From assembly GCA_018806985.1 (NCBI GenBank), contig JADANN010000462.1, forward strand, positions 2,781,501-2,845,500: a DNA stretch of 64,000 nucleotides, given 5' to 3'. Under the pieces are notes generated by a model, which worked only from the letters and a program-made list of their open reading frames with translations, did no database searches and was not told the DNA's origin. Positions 11,469-22,835 of this stretch are shown here, piece by piece; positions within the stretch are counted from its first letter, which is position 1, and every line of letters begins with the position of its first letter. The translations under genes were made by a program, and so were the position numbers. Source of the DNA: Angiostrongylus vasorum. Lineage: Eukaryota > Nematoda > Chromadorea > Rhabditida > Metastrongylidae.

Positions 11469-12469
11469 CCTACTGCAGTAGGACGAAGCAACAGACGGAC
11501 TATGACTGGTAGCCTTGGATAATCACCCGTATTAGCACCCCTTCAAGAGAAACTCTAGCGCTGCGATGAAACAAGCGTAAACCCAAGAAGATTCGGACGT
11601 ATCGATGGAACATCACGAGTGAACCAGAGCGCCAGCCGGCAGACTCGTGGGTCCTGTCACGACTCCTCTCCACCCTTTAAGCCACATCCAGAGTTCTTTC
11701 GCCATCGGCTTTCTCCAGTTTGTTTTTTCAGTTAGAATTTGCGAAGTTTTAGTGGCATTGATGAGTGTTTATTTATTCACATCAAACCATCGATCTATCG
11801 ATTTTCCCATCTTCAATTGTCGTTGGCTTTCAGAGTCGCTGAACTAGTCGCGCTTGTACGGAGCTATTGTAAGGTTTTCTTTAAGTTCCTTCCATGAGGC
11901 TGATAGGAAAGCGCGGTAGATCCAGTATCCTTTTGAACATCGACCTCGCCTAATGAAAAGAGTTCTGTGCTGAGATATCCCCCGGTCCCTCTAAGGCAAG
12001 CTGAGATCAGTTTCCTTGGAATGTTCTAGAGTAACTTCACCCGACGGTTTGATGCTTCATCGTGGTGATAAGTGCTTCAGGCTGTTGAACTGTTGTGTAT
12101 ATTGACTTTTTTATTCTTATAGCAACTGAGAACGCATTTGTTGTTACCATTTCGAGGCTTCGCATGGAATAAACCAGTGCTATAAATCACCGCGCATCCA
12201 TTCCTGGTCTTTCGAGGTAACGTGACGTATGTGTGGTTTGGTAGATCTATCTTCTATATCGATCTTTACGCCATTTTCTCAAAGTGTGGAAGTTAAAAGA
12301 CAAATTAGGTAGAATGAAATGTACTTGTCGATCATGAGACATCTATAACCTAAGAAGTTGAAAAAACGGTGACGGAAACGAAGTGACCTATCTCGCATTT
12401 CAACAACGGGCCTTCATTGAATTCACTGGTCGGTAATTCCGGAGGCTATGTGGTATGTCGTAATGTGGT

Positions 12470-12770
12470 GGATAAAGGATAAAAAGCTGGGGTAAAGCCG
12501 TCGACATTGATCAATCCCTGAAGGATGCGCCATGCATTCGACTTCATTAAGCATCATTGGGATGATTGAATGCATATATGGCCTTTACAATAACTCGCGG
12601 TGGCTTACCGATGTATTGGATCATTGCTACTATCCTCCCAGACAAGTCTGGTACCATTTTTGCCGATCCCGAAGGGATGGAAGGCTTGGTGGGCCATGGG
12701 CGCAGGGATCGATTCCACATGTGTGTTACAGGGTATCTCCGACCATAGCCCCACATGCTCCCCCATGTGG
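12470..12770 (-). repeat. SINE-like family A copy
   Basis: Full-length layout: GTCGACATTGATCAATCCCT, CATGCATTCGACTTCATTAA, CAGACAAGTCTGGTACCATT, GGAAGGCTTGGTGGGCCATG, GGGATCGATTCCAC. It lies immediately 3' of the dead RTE element on the same strand. Confidence 0.85.
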
Positions 12771-12948
12771 TGGATAGGATGTAAAATAGTACTTGAGCTG
12801 ATCCTCTATTTCCCTGAAGCACGATGTATTCTGCTGATAGGCTTCGCTGTGCCGGATACCTCATACATTCCCACCACTTCACAAATACGCACATAATCAT
12901 GCTTATGTGTGTGGCAGTTGCATCTGCATGCCGATTCATCTGAAATCT

Positions 12949-14400
12949 TCAATAAGCTGAACTGATGGAGGTGATTGGAAAGCGATTAAAAATGGCCGAC
13001 CGGATAGCTACTTGTGAGTATTGCGAGAGTAGCTCAGTGGGTTTTCTTCGCTCTTGGGACTCACTGAGCATCACATGTTTCTTATAGTTTTCGTGAGGAA
13101 TTCTGTTTACTATGTCGGTTGTATGTTTGACATTCCAGAGGATCCACTCGCTAACGGCTTTTGTCCATCGGTTGTAGTTCTTACGCATTACGTGTCCCAC
13201 CCATCTTACATTCGACAATTTTCTATTTGGAACGGCGCCTTTGATTTTTGACCGTTGACGTATGTCAGAGCTTCGAATCCCTTCTTTCACTTGCGTGATC
13301 CGGAATACTACTAGCGTCGTTCTTTCGACTCCGCGTTCTATAACGCTGGGTAATCTTTCATACTGCTTACACAGTGACCAGATTTCTGACACACACGTTA
13401 AGAATCGAGGAGTCGAAAAAGATGGGCACGAAGTCGGACTTTCTTTGTTTTCCTCACTATATCCTCTATGCTCTTCAAAGCTTCCCAAGTCACTCGCTTC
13501 CTCCTGCTCAGTTCTGGAGCTAAGTCGTTCAGCATTTTGATTCCCTGACCTACGTAGACGTAACTGGAGCATTCGGAGGTGTTCATTCCGTTAAGCATGA
13601 GTAAGGAAAACATAACAAACCCGTCCCTTGTGAACATCATTTTGTGAGGTTTAGTCGAAGACCAGTCCTTACACAGGTTTTATCAAATTGGGCAAGCATT
13701 CGCTCGGCTTGGCTAATGTTTGGTGTTATAAGATGTCATCAGCAAAGCTAATGTGGTCTAATTGCCGACCATCGATTTTCATTTCCATGTTGTCCCATTC
13801 CAACATTCTCTTGGTTGTGAAATTCTTATGTAGATCACGAAGAATGTAGACTGAGTAGAAGCGCCCTGGCATTCAAAGACTTCCATGACTGCTTCTATCT
13901 CAGCTGCTTCAGAAGCTCTCCTTAAATCGATGAAAGTGAGACTGACCTCTCTCTTGTACTCTTGCGATACTTCGATGAGTCTCGTTATCTTGTAAATGTA
14001 ATCCAATGCATTGTTTTAAATCTTTATGGAAACCCCTGCTTACTGAGATGGCTGTCCTTCGTCCATTGTTCTGTCAATCTTGATTGGGATGAATCGAGTG
14101 AAGAGTTTATAATAGAGGACAGACAGGAAGCAGATTAGGTAATAGTTGCCGATAGCGATATCGTAGAGGTCACCATTCTTCAACGATAACACAGTCTTGC
14201 TGGTCTTCTATTGAATAGGAATCTTTCAATCTGACAGGGTAACGTACGAAGAGCTGAGTTCTTGATGAAAACTGGCGGAAACTTCTTCAGGTGTTCAGGT
14301 CTTGTCCAGACCTGGTGTTATTTGATTTTTCATCGACGAAATACCATCTCGTATTTTCGAAGGGAGAATCTGTGGGGCGATACATCCATCCTGCTTTATT
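12949..14400 (-). pseudogene. Degenerate RTE-type non-LTR retrotransposon (reverse transcriptase to C-terminus)
   Basis: RTE elements encode an endonuclease plus reverse transcriptase. On the minus strand the fragments appear in the right order but in shifting frames. About 13800-14000 reads ITRLIEVSQEYK, LTFIDLRRASEAAEIEAVME and ECQGASTQS, matching the conserved RT block with the FIDLKKAFD-type motif, here damaged. About 13400-13620 reads ECSSYVYVGQGIKMLNDLAP then ELSRRKRVTWEALKSIEDIV. About 13080-13400 reads EIWSLCKQYERLPSVIERGV and GIRSSDIRQRSKIKGAV then RWVGHVMRKNYNRWTKAVSE. Frameshifts and stops make it non-functional. The endonuclease part is not recognisable upstream. Confidence 0.85.
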
Positions 14401-15334
14401 TCGTGTGAGAGCAGAAGAACGTGACAGTTGAAGAGCCCAGAGTACTAACTGCGAATGATTTTCTCCATTACCTTTTTCGAAAACGTAGCTTCTTCATCTG
14501 AGCGTCAGAGTGCATTCATCTTGGCTTTTTAATTGGCGGAGCTACTGTGGACTTTGCGAATGCTTTTCCCATCCTGTGCAGTTTCGACCATAACTGGTCC
14601 ACTTCTCTTTTTAAGATCTTCTTTTATCACCTGCCTTCATTGTTTTGCAAGTTCGGGCACAGTTGTGCATTAGCTCGAGTGTTTATGCTCTTTGTTCGCC
14701 CACTATCCGCCACCTGACGACGCACCACGTTGCCTCGCGACTAGGCGGCATGAGATCCCTCTATGAGGAAGATCCGTGGACGCTTACAACAATTATTCAT
14801 GTAGCACTCAATTATTGTTGTAAACGTTAGCCTTAAAAAATTTATAGTCCGTGTTCGTTGAAATTTACATTTTCCACAGCTAAGCTCCTTACAACTGACA
14901 GTCTCTGCAGTGGTCATTTTTGCATATAATTTGCACTCATTGTGATCCGTAATTTTTCATGCTGTCTAATCTGTGGTGTCCATGAAGAGTTTTTTGGTTG
15001 TGGATTTCTACATTTAGCGCCCTTGTGATTTATCGAAAAGGATCGCTTTACGTACGTCGTAACAGTGCCACTCTTGTCTTTCCGATTCACCACCGTTATA
15101 TCCCTCCCATTCTGTTCGGTGTCCAGTTTTCTGTTCAGCTTCGATGGATAACTTATGTAGGAGTACATTCTAATTCCTCTTCAATTGATAACTAGATGGG
15201 TTTCTCTCTGGAGCGGTGTCTCAACCAAACAGATATTTCTACCGTATTTAACAGTGATCGCGTGGTTTCCCTGATCTGACCAATCATTCATAAGCTCTGG
15301 TCTTTGTTGAGCATCCGTTTTTTATCTTATTTTA

Positions 15335-15690
15335 TATGACCCGTCGTCACATCTACTATGGCAGTTCTAGCACTTCCCACATTCCATTCGTTTCCTTGCA
15401 CCCACTATCTATTAAGGTCTTCCAACTTTTAGGTGGCTTCGGCTACTGTTTGAGTATTTTCATTTTTGTCTTGGTTGTCATAGAATGCTGGTCTAGTTGA
15501 TTCTCACTGGAGACCTGAGATAGCAGGCTAGAGCGCTCCGAATTGAATTGTAGAGAGACTTTTTTTCCTGGAGAAGTCCGCTGCTAATTCCCCTACTTCG
15601 GAGATATGACGGGCTTGGTGAGCTCAGAGCGAGGTCGAACCAGCACCGTGCTCTTGGTGACCGTTGTGCTATTCGCCCCCTATTATGCTT
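15335..15690 (-). repeat. SINE-like family B copy (tRNA-headed)
   Basis: Plus strand reads the A-rich tail in reverse (TTTTTTATCTTATTTTATAT), then GACCCGTCGTCACATCTACT, GGAGACCTGAGATAGCAGGC, GCTCCGAATTGAATTGTAGA and the tRNA-like head in reverse (CGAGGTCGAACCAGCACCGT). It matches the copies at 26085-26435, 29655-30025 and 57395-57755. Confidence 0.8.
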
Positions 15691-16324
15691 CTTTAGAGTT
15701 TCCGAATAACTGGGTTCTTCCGGTCGAAGTACTGATTGACGGTGGTTGAATGGACTGATGCTGTATGAAGTCTCGAATGTGAAGGGTCAAGAGCATTTCT
15801 CTAAAATTAAAATTACTTCATTTTCATTTCATTTCACATTTCTTAATAACTACATCACTGAAGACTTGAAGGTTTGGCGAGATAGAAGACAATTTGTTCC
15901 AATCGTTCCGTGAGTACAAAAACTGAGTGTTACTTATGTTTGGAGTTTAAAATTCGAGTTTCTAATATTGTCGTGAAGGAACGAATTTTTTGGGAATTTT
16001 TCACCCAAACGTGACGATGGCAAACGTCAACGATGCATTGGGACGTTATCGTGTTCTGCGGCTTAGAATCCAATCTAATTAGTTGATTTTCCGTTCGAAA
16101 TAGGGCTCGGAGAAAGCGAAATCGATTCATGGGCTTGAGGGGGATCAAAATTTAGTATTTTTGGGATAACAAAACGTATGTCTGGTTGGCAAGGATATAT
16201 AGGTCCCAATGGGTCGTTTTCTTCTTAAGTTAGGGTTTGTTTGCTTAAACTATGTCTGCTAGTCATATGTATCTTTGCCAGTGTCTTAGAAAATGTACAT
16301 TTCATAGGCAGAGATAAATGAACC

Positions 16325-16470
16325 AACTACTGAGAGAGAGACGAAACGACGGATCTGCATGTGGTGTGTTGCTGAACGCATCAGCTTCTAGAAAGGGTAA
16401 TAGCGTGTTCGATACCCACCGCAGACACCTGCGGTTCGAAGTTTTGCAAGTATCTCAACATCATTGTTGT
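16325..16470 (+). repeat. SINE-like family C copy (short)
   Basis: Reads GAGACGAAACGACGGATCTG, GAAAGGGTAATAGCGTGTTC, GATACCCACCGCAGACACCT and GTTTTGCAAGTATCTCAACA in the forward sense. The box B-like GTGTTCGATACCC is intact. Confidence 0.75.
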
Positions 16471-16934
16471 TGGACCAACTACATTAACACATAAGATTTG
16501 GTTTAAACGTCTCCCAAAAATGTTTACGCGTTTTAACTTTAAAAGAACCGTTATTTAATAGTGGACTTTATTGAATTGAAAGAAAACCACTAGAGTTTAG
16601 AAGTCCTTGCCAAGAAGCCTGAAGTCTTTTTTTTCTTTTGTTGAACAACGATGCGTCTTTGATTCATTGTGCCCACAACGGCTTCCTTCCTCTTCTCTTT
16701 TCTCGTCGAGACTCGCACTTTGAATGGCGAGCCGATTGAATCCACTAAATTAAGTCCAATGATGTCCGCGAATTCCAATGTTATTTGCAGATTCCGGGAC
16801 TGCATTTAAAACTAAGTTTCATCCGGCGTTTTACAAATTTTAAGTTTGAAGCTAATTTGATTGTATCGTTTTATAAAATTTATGTATGCCGTCAGAGAGG
16901 AGGTCAAAACCTACCCCATAAGTCCACCCTTGTT

Positions 16935-17230
16935 CTCGGGGCGCGTGTGGCGCAGTGGCCGGAGGCGCCCCTGCGACACACACACGTGGGATCGGTCCCC
17001 CCCCTCCTGTGGCTCACCAAGCCTTCCATCCCTCTGGACTCGGCAAATTGGTGCCAAACTTGTCTGACAGGATAGCAGCACTGGCTCAGTACATCGATAG
17101 GCCACCGCGAGTCATTGTAAAGGCCAGATATGGATTCAGTCACCTCCAGCGATGCTCAGTGAAGTCGAATGCATGGCGCATCCGTTAGGGATTGATCAAC
17201 GCCGAGGGCTTTATCCTTTTTTTATCTTGT
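16935..17230 (+). repeat. SINE-like family A copy (reference copy)
   Basis: The best forward copy. The head GGGCGCGTGTGGCGCAGTGG has a good RNA polymerase III box A (TGGCGCAGTGG, 16948-16958) and a box B-like GGATCGGTCC at 16989-16998, about the tRNA spacing. The body CCAAGCCTTCCATCCCTCTG leads to GTGAAGTCGAATGCATGGCG and the end ATCAACGCCGAGGGCTTTAT, followed by CCTTTTTTTATC. A tRNA-derived SINE is the simplest explanation. Confidence 0.85.
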
Positions 17231-17559
17231 TCTGTGCATCTTAGGTGCTATAGTTATCGAGAAACTATAGGCGATGATTAATGCGTTTTAACGCTGTGGA
17301 TTGATGTCTAATCCAGTTTTTCGCCCAGAAGCACTTTTTTTGTATTCCATTGGTTGGCTTGCCTGTGGCGGATTTATCGGCCATAAGCCGAGAAAAGCTA
17401 TTTCCCGTACATAAGAATAACAGGAAACAAACTATCATATGAGTTTGTTTACCAGCCAACAAAGTCTGTTGACAGCGTAGTAGAAAACTAGTATATTCAT
17501 ACCCACACATACACAGGTTTCGCAATCATGATTTTAATTGCACATAGAGTAATTAAGGA

Positions 17560-17690
17560 TAAGGGATAAAGGCTTCGGTGTCGATCAATCCCTGAGCGAT
17601 GCGCCATGCTTTCGATTTCATCGAGCAACTTTAGAGGTGATTAAATGCATGTATGGCCTATACGCCTCGATCCCCGCGCCTATTCCCACA
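17560..17690 (-). repeat. SINE-like family A fragment (3' part)
   Basis: GATAAAGGCTTCGGTGTCGA, TCAATCCCTGAGCGATGCGC and TAAATGCATGTATGGCC match the 3' third of the family in reverse. A nearly complete copy follows at 17755-18045. Confidence 0.7.
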
Positions 17691-17754
17691 TCCAAGTCTT
17701 GCTCGGGAAGAAAAGAGAACTGAAGTTTATTTGTATTGCAACACAAGCCTAATA

Positions 17755-18045
17755 AAAAAGGATCAAGCTTTCGGCGTTGATCAATTCGTGAGGGATTCGT
17801 CGTGCATTCAACTCCATTAAACATCGGTTGGAGGTGATTGAATGCATATCTGGCCTTTACAATGACTCGCGGTGGCCTATCGATGTACTGAGCCAGTGCT
17901 GCTTTCCTGCCAGACAAGTTTGGCATCAATTTGCCAAGCCCGGAGGGATGGAAGGCTTGGTGAGCCACAAGGGGGGACCGAGCCTACGTGTGTGTGTGTC
18001 GCAGAGCGCCTCCGGCCACTGCCCCACACGCGCCCCCGAGAACAC
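17755..18045 (-). repeat. SINE-like family A copy
   Basis: AGCTTTCGGCGTTGATCAAT, TGGCCTTTACAATGACTCGC, CCAGACAAGTTTGGCATCAA, GGAAGGCTTGGTGAGCCACA and GGAGGCGC/GCCTCCGGCC-type head in reverse. Complete from tail to tRNA-like head. Confidence 0.85.
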
Positions 18046-18184
18046 GGTAGACTTATCCAAAGATTACTACCGAGGTTAAATGACGGTCGATTTGAAAAAC
18101 CCAGTGACCTTTTTCTTCACTAGTTTTGTTATGTTGTCACTGCTGTATTATTAATGTTTATATGAGCCTTCAAATGTCCAAGGG

Positions 18185-18300
18185 AGCATGTGGCGCAGTG
18201 GTCGGAAGCACCCTACAATACTCACGTGGAATCGATGCCCGCTCCTATGGCCCACCGAGCGATAAACGCCGAGAGCTTTATCCTTTTTTTATTTTTTTAT
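18185..18300 (+). repeat. SINE-like family A copy with internal deletion
   Basis: The tRNA-like head (GCATGTGGCGCAGTGGTCGG, then GGAATCGATGCCC) runs directly into the family tail (CGATAAACGCCGAGAGCTTT then ATCCTTTTTTTATTTTTTTA), with the roughly 180-bp body missing. Confidence 0.75.
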
Positions 18301-18329
18301 GGCCTGTGCAATGAGTTGCGACGACCTAG

Positions 18330-18450
18330 AGGTGTATCAGGTCAGTGCTGCTGTCCTCTCAGAGAAGTCTGGTATCAGTTTGCTCACTCTATACGGATGA
18401 AAGGCTTGCTGAGCCCGAGATGCTCAGTTGAACAAACGGCCTCGTTGGCA
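18330..18450 (-). repeat. SINE-like family A fragment (body)
   Basis: TCAGTGCTGCTGTCCTCTCA, GAGAAGTCTGGTATCAGTTT and GGATGAAAGGCTTGCTGAGC match the body of the family in reverse. Confidence 0.65.
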
Positions 18451-19714
18451 TTGCCTTACATGAGTATTTACGCCTCTCTTTCGCGCTACACACGCATGGA
18501 GGGTGTCCTTGAAATACCACAGGTCCTGAATTTTTTTGTGTTCAAATATATCGGTAAATATAAAATGTATGGGCGATATGTACTGAACACATGTTTGTGC
18601 ATCCAGGTGCCAAAGGCTAAAATCATCGTGTCGTGGTTGGAAGATAGACGAGACCCATTACACTTAAGAATTGAGGATATTTTAAATAAATGAACCATAC
18701 AGAAAAGAATGATGCATATCTAGGATATGGACAGCACAAATTTCTAGAGGCAAATAGGTTTGAGTTTTTAAAAACGGAAGTTAGAAAAAAGGCTTGGCTA
18801 TTTTTTTGATGGGGCATCGTGGCCGGTGCGAGTTGTGTTCAGCTCATAATGCAAGCCGCAAGCACTCAGAATTGGGAGTTGAGCCGTAAGTACTAGAAAT
18901 TTTAAATTTTTTAGATTTTTAGAAAACAGGCGAAGAAGGCGAAATACGCCGAGACATTAGCTTTTTTGTGAATAAAGAGTAGGCTGACAAACACCTGTTC
19001 GCTCACCAAAGAAAAAAAAGCGAATTGTTCAGAAAACAGTTTATGAAAATTAAGTATACTTTTGGTGTTATAGGAGTTCATTCTGTAGGCATATGAAGTG
19101 TAGTTATCGAAAAAATAAATGGAAGCCGACGGAAAGTAAGCTTCGTTTCATGTGTCGCCAACGAAGGTTGTTATTCGGGTCGTACGTGTTGGTCACTTTG
19201 GAACCATCCCACATTGATTCTTGCTACAACTGAGCTGAGACGGGGTTGCTGTGAGACCTTTCTTCGGCTGAGGTCTCGGCGCCGTCACCTTTCTGAGAGC
19301 CGTGTTGAGCCGAGTCGATGGTCCGTCTGCAGTCGGTCGTTGTCGCGAACTCGTCGCTCGTCGTCATTGCCATCATCCCATTTTTCGGAGACAGACTACA
19401 CTTTTTTTGCACGGTTACTTTATTTAGTTATTACCTGTGAACGTAGTCCTTTCTTACCTGAAAACGTAATGCGATTTGTGGGTTCTGAATGCAATTACTT
19501 GTCCCTTTGCCTTTTTGCCGAAAGAAATTCCGTTGTGTTGACATCTATGATAGCGATTGTAGAAGTTCTATGCTTATAGCTCATCTGATTTCGATGGATG
19601 CTTTGCTTTTTTTTGGGTTATATTTCCTGTTCCTTAAGTAGTGGAAATTGTCTAGTAATTTAAAAACCGACTTTCCTTTAACCTCGGAATGACTAATCAG
19701 TGTGTATTCTTTTT

Positions 19715-19772
19715 GATGAGCTTACACGAGGTTAAACCTTTAAATGAATCTCGTGTAAGCTTATCAGAGAAA
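19715..19772. repeat. Hairpin: short fold-back element upstream of the DHHC gene
   Basis: TGATGAGCTTACACGAG and CTCGTGTAAGCTTATCA form arms of about 17 bp around a ~20-nt loop. The outer flank at 19664-19700 carries CCGACTTTCCTTTAACCTCG, the same end sequence as the elements ending at about 28195, 33685 and 40115. Confidence 0.7.
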
Positions 19773-20106
19773 AGAGTGCATGTTGTCTGCTTAGTTGAAA
19801 TGTGTTTTGGTAGCTCCCAGTTTTTTGATTCGTACGGATCATTCGTAACACATTTTCAAAGGTTTAGTGATGATTTCGAGCACAGAAAGTAGCTTTTGAG
19901 GCAATGTTTTTTGACATTATGAGTTTGTACTGTTGGACTCCTATGGGCGACGATTTTTTTTTGACCGTACTGTTGCGTGCGTTTTGTAGACGCTTTTATT
20001 TTGATTTTTGATAATTGCAGGATCGGTTTTCAACGTAGGATTCTCCCCATGCTAATAGCATTTTAAATGCTGGATTTATGGTGGTGACTGGATTAATGTC
20101 ACCCAG

Positions 20107-22787
20107 AGGATAATGATTTTACGACTGGATCCATGTGGCTTAATATGTGTTCTAATGATATACGGGTCAGTGGTCTATGCGGATTACGTAGTCACTATCT
20201 GGATGGTTATGCCAGTATTTGGAAATTCGTGGGTTTCCTTTCTTCTCTTCTTTTTTTCTCATCATGTTAATGATATTAATGACAAGTTACAAGTGAAGTA
20301 AGCTGCACTTCTTTGTGGGAGTGTTTTGTTTGCTGTGTTGATCCACAATCCCCTATCTTTACGTTTACTTTGTAATATTTCCCAGTTTCCTAGTTTTCCT
20401 TTTTTTATTGGACAGCTACTATGAGTGGCCGTGACTCGAATATCTCTTGCTAACAAGAACTTTGTAGGGCTGAGTGTTGTGGATCCAGTAAACTAGAATG
20501 TGTAGTTAACCTTGGCTGTAGAATTTATACTAAGAAGATAAACACCGAAGAAAACGGTCAAATGAGTTAGAATATGAATCCAAGCTAAGTAGGACGGCAG
20601 AGGCAGTCACCATGGTTTTCGACAAGGATAGGGGGTGAAAGTTAAAGCGTCCTGAGTTGAGTTGAGTTGATCAATTCCTTAGGGAGGTTTCATATGTATT
20701 CGAGACAACTTCAGGCATCTTAGAGGTGACCGAATGAATATAGATGTATTAAGTCGGCGATGCTTTCCTCCCAGGCAAATGTACTAGAAATTTGTGGATC
20801 CTGGAGTGGTGAAGGGTTGGAACTACGTAGACATGTCCCCAGTTTCTGTTATATATTAAAGATCTTCCAGTCGTGTTCCATAAAAAGGGAAGAGATAATG
20901 ACAGATTACAAATATGCAACTATTAATATGGGAAACACTCTGTGACCTAAATCTATTTTTCCTCGATGTTTTAGTTAACTCATTTCAGCGTTTGGGGTGC
21001 TTTTCATATAACTTTGTTCAACACCCTCATATTCATGACGCTGTTTTCTCACGGGCGCACAATGTTCACTGATCCAGGAATAGTTCCTGTACTGAAAAAC
21101 AAGTATGTTTGCTTGTACAAGTATGTACCGAACTTATTTTCCACTTGTACAAAATAAGAGCTTAGATCCGCGATGATTGTTTGACCTCTTCGAGTTGTGA
21201 GCTGATACAATTTTTCGAATTTCAGAATTTTCCACGACAGGTCGGCCCAATTTGGTTTGATGTCTTCTTCTTCTGAAGATGATTGTCCGAGTGATCGGGA
21301 AGCAATGATGCTACATTCCGGGGATAGCGCTGCGGTAATTGAGCCATCATCCTGGTTGCTAGAGTTATATTGTTGTATTATTTGATCATAATAACCTTTT
21401 TTTAAGAGTGATAGTCAGTTTCGCATTTAGGCAGATTGGACGATGTGTACTCGATGCGAGTCATTTAGACCTCCTCGTGCACACCACTGTCGTGTTTGCC
21501 GTCGATGTATTCGCAAAATGGACCACCATTGTAAATATTTCATTTTTCAATTTCCCAGTATTTCACGTTCTTAAAAAAAACCTTTACTGCAGACCTTTTG
21601 TTTTTCTGTGGTGGTTTGTTTCCCTTTTTGGCTGATCGAAAGATTTTGAAATAAGTTGCAAATTTAGATGGTGTTACAAATGTTTCGTGCAGTGAGTTAA
21701 TGTTATGAACGCCGCGACTTTACTCAATCTACCATCGTTCTGTCCTGCATTGAGTCCTGAATATTTATCCCCTGGTAGTTTATTTTGTACCACAAATGAC
21801 GAAAGAACTAAGATGTCTCTGTTTTATGCAGAGGTTAACTGCGTTTTGTACCGATAGGTCATCATAGAAACTGCTGTTAATAAGAAATGTATATATGAAT
21901 TTTTCCGTGTTGGGATGAGACAGTACAACCAGCACAAGTTGATTTCAGTAGTCAGCTCATGTGTCAAACCGTAAGGCGTGAATTGGATGTGGTATCTGCA
22001 AAGAATTAGCTATCCTACTGCTAGTGCTAAATAATATCTTTACTTTGTGACGTACGCTCCTAACGAATGTGCATTGCAAACTCTTCGTAAAGGCTTGAAT
22101 AAGCCTGGTCCTGGTCCGCTGAGAAACAAATCCCAAATTATACGCTTTCACAAGGTGGTTATTATTAGGTTGACACAAAAATAACCATTTTATTTGTTTA
22201 ATATTGAAAAGAACTTCCCTTTGAAACAATTCGTCATTCTGAGCACTCTTACCATTCAAAGGTCCATGGTTTACACCGAATAGAGTCAATTTCTGGCAGC
22301 TTCGAGCTAACGCATGGCTATATTTTAGGGACAAAACCTACGAGAAATGGATTATGATGAAGTAGTATGATAGGCTCAACAAAACAAAATGTTGCTTGTG
22401 TTATGTTGTGTTTATATTTGCTGTACATTTTCAGGTCCGTGGGTAAATAACTGTGTAGGAGAATTCAACCAAAAGTTTTTCCTCCAGTTTCTCTTCTACG
22501 TAGGGTTGTCTAGCATGTACTCGATATTGTGAGTAGCTTTGAATTGCTTTAATATGGTTTTATAAAATGTTTATGAAAAGATAGCTAAGTTTAATGCATT
22601 CTTATAGAAACGTAGTGTATAGAAGTACAAAATAAATGGTAGATATAATAATACGTGTCTTTCTGAGTAATGATCCTCTCCTGGATCTACGACGATGAGT
22701 TCGCTACTACAGGTCTTAAGGGACCATTTGGAGAGAACGCACATCATGCAAAAGTGTATGTTCCTGTTTTTCATCGTAATCACTTTT

Positions 22788-22835
<48 letters not shown>

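Larger units (their letters stand above)
11469..20106. other. Intergenic, repeat-rich region between ari-1 and the DHHC gene
   Basis: The 5' ends of two divergent genes face this 8.6-kb stretch. It holds family A copies (12470-12770, 16935-17230, 17560-17690, 17755-18045, 18185-18300, 18330-18450), a family B copy (15335-15690), a family C copy (16325-16470), a dead RTE element (12949-14400) and a hairpin (19715-19772). The part at 19214-19410 is richer in G+C and may hold the promoter or an unrecognised 5' exon of the DHHC gene. I could not support a further gene. Confidence 0.6.

Noticed and set aside
12547..12939. 130-codon minus-strand frame
   Set aside because: Mostly the body of a family A SINE-like copy plus flanking sequence; no domain.
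16941..17000. Possible genuine tRNA gene
   Set aside because: Boxes A and B are present, but no complete cloverleaf with acceptor pairing could be drawn and many diverged copies exist, so a SINE head is more likely.
17618..17968. 116-codon minus-strand frame
   Set aside because: Runs through family A SINE-like sequence in the sense typical of many similar spurious frames in this window.
19224..19410. GC-richer segment as a 5' exon of the DHHC gene
   Set aside because: Frames on both strands are open but neither resembles the ZDHHC3/7 N-terminus and no convincing donor matches; left as possible promoter or 5' UTR.
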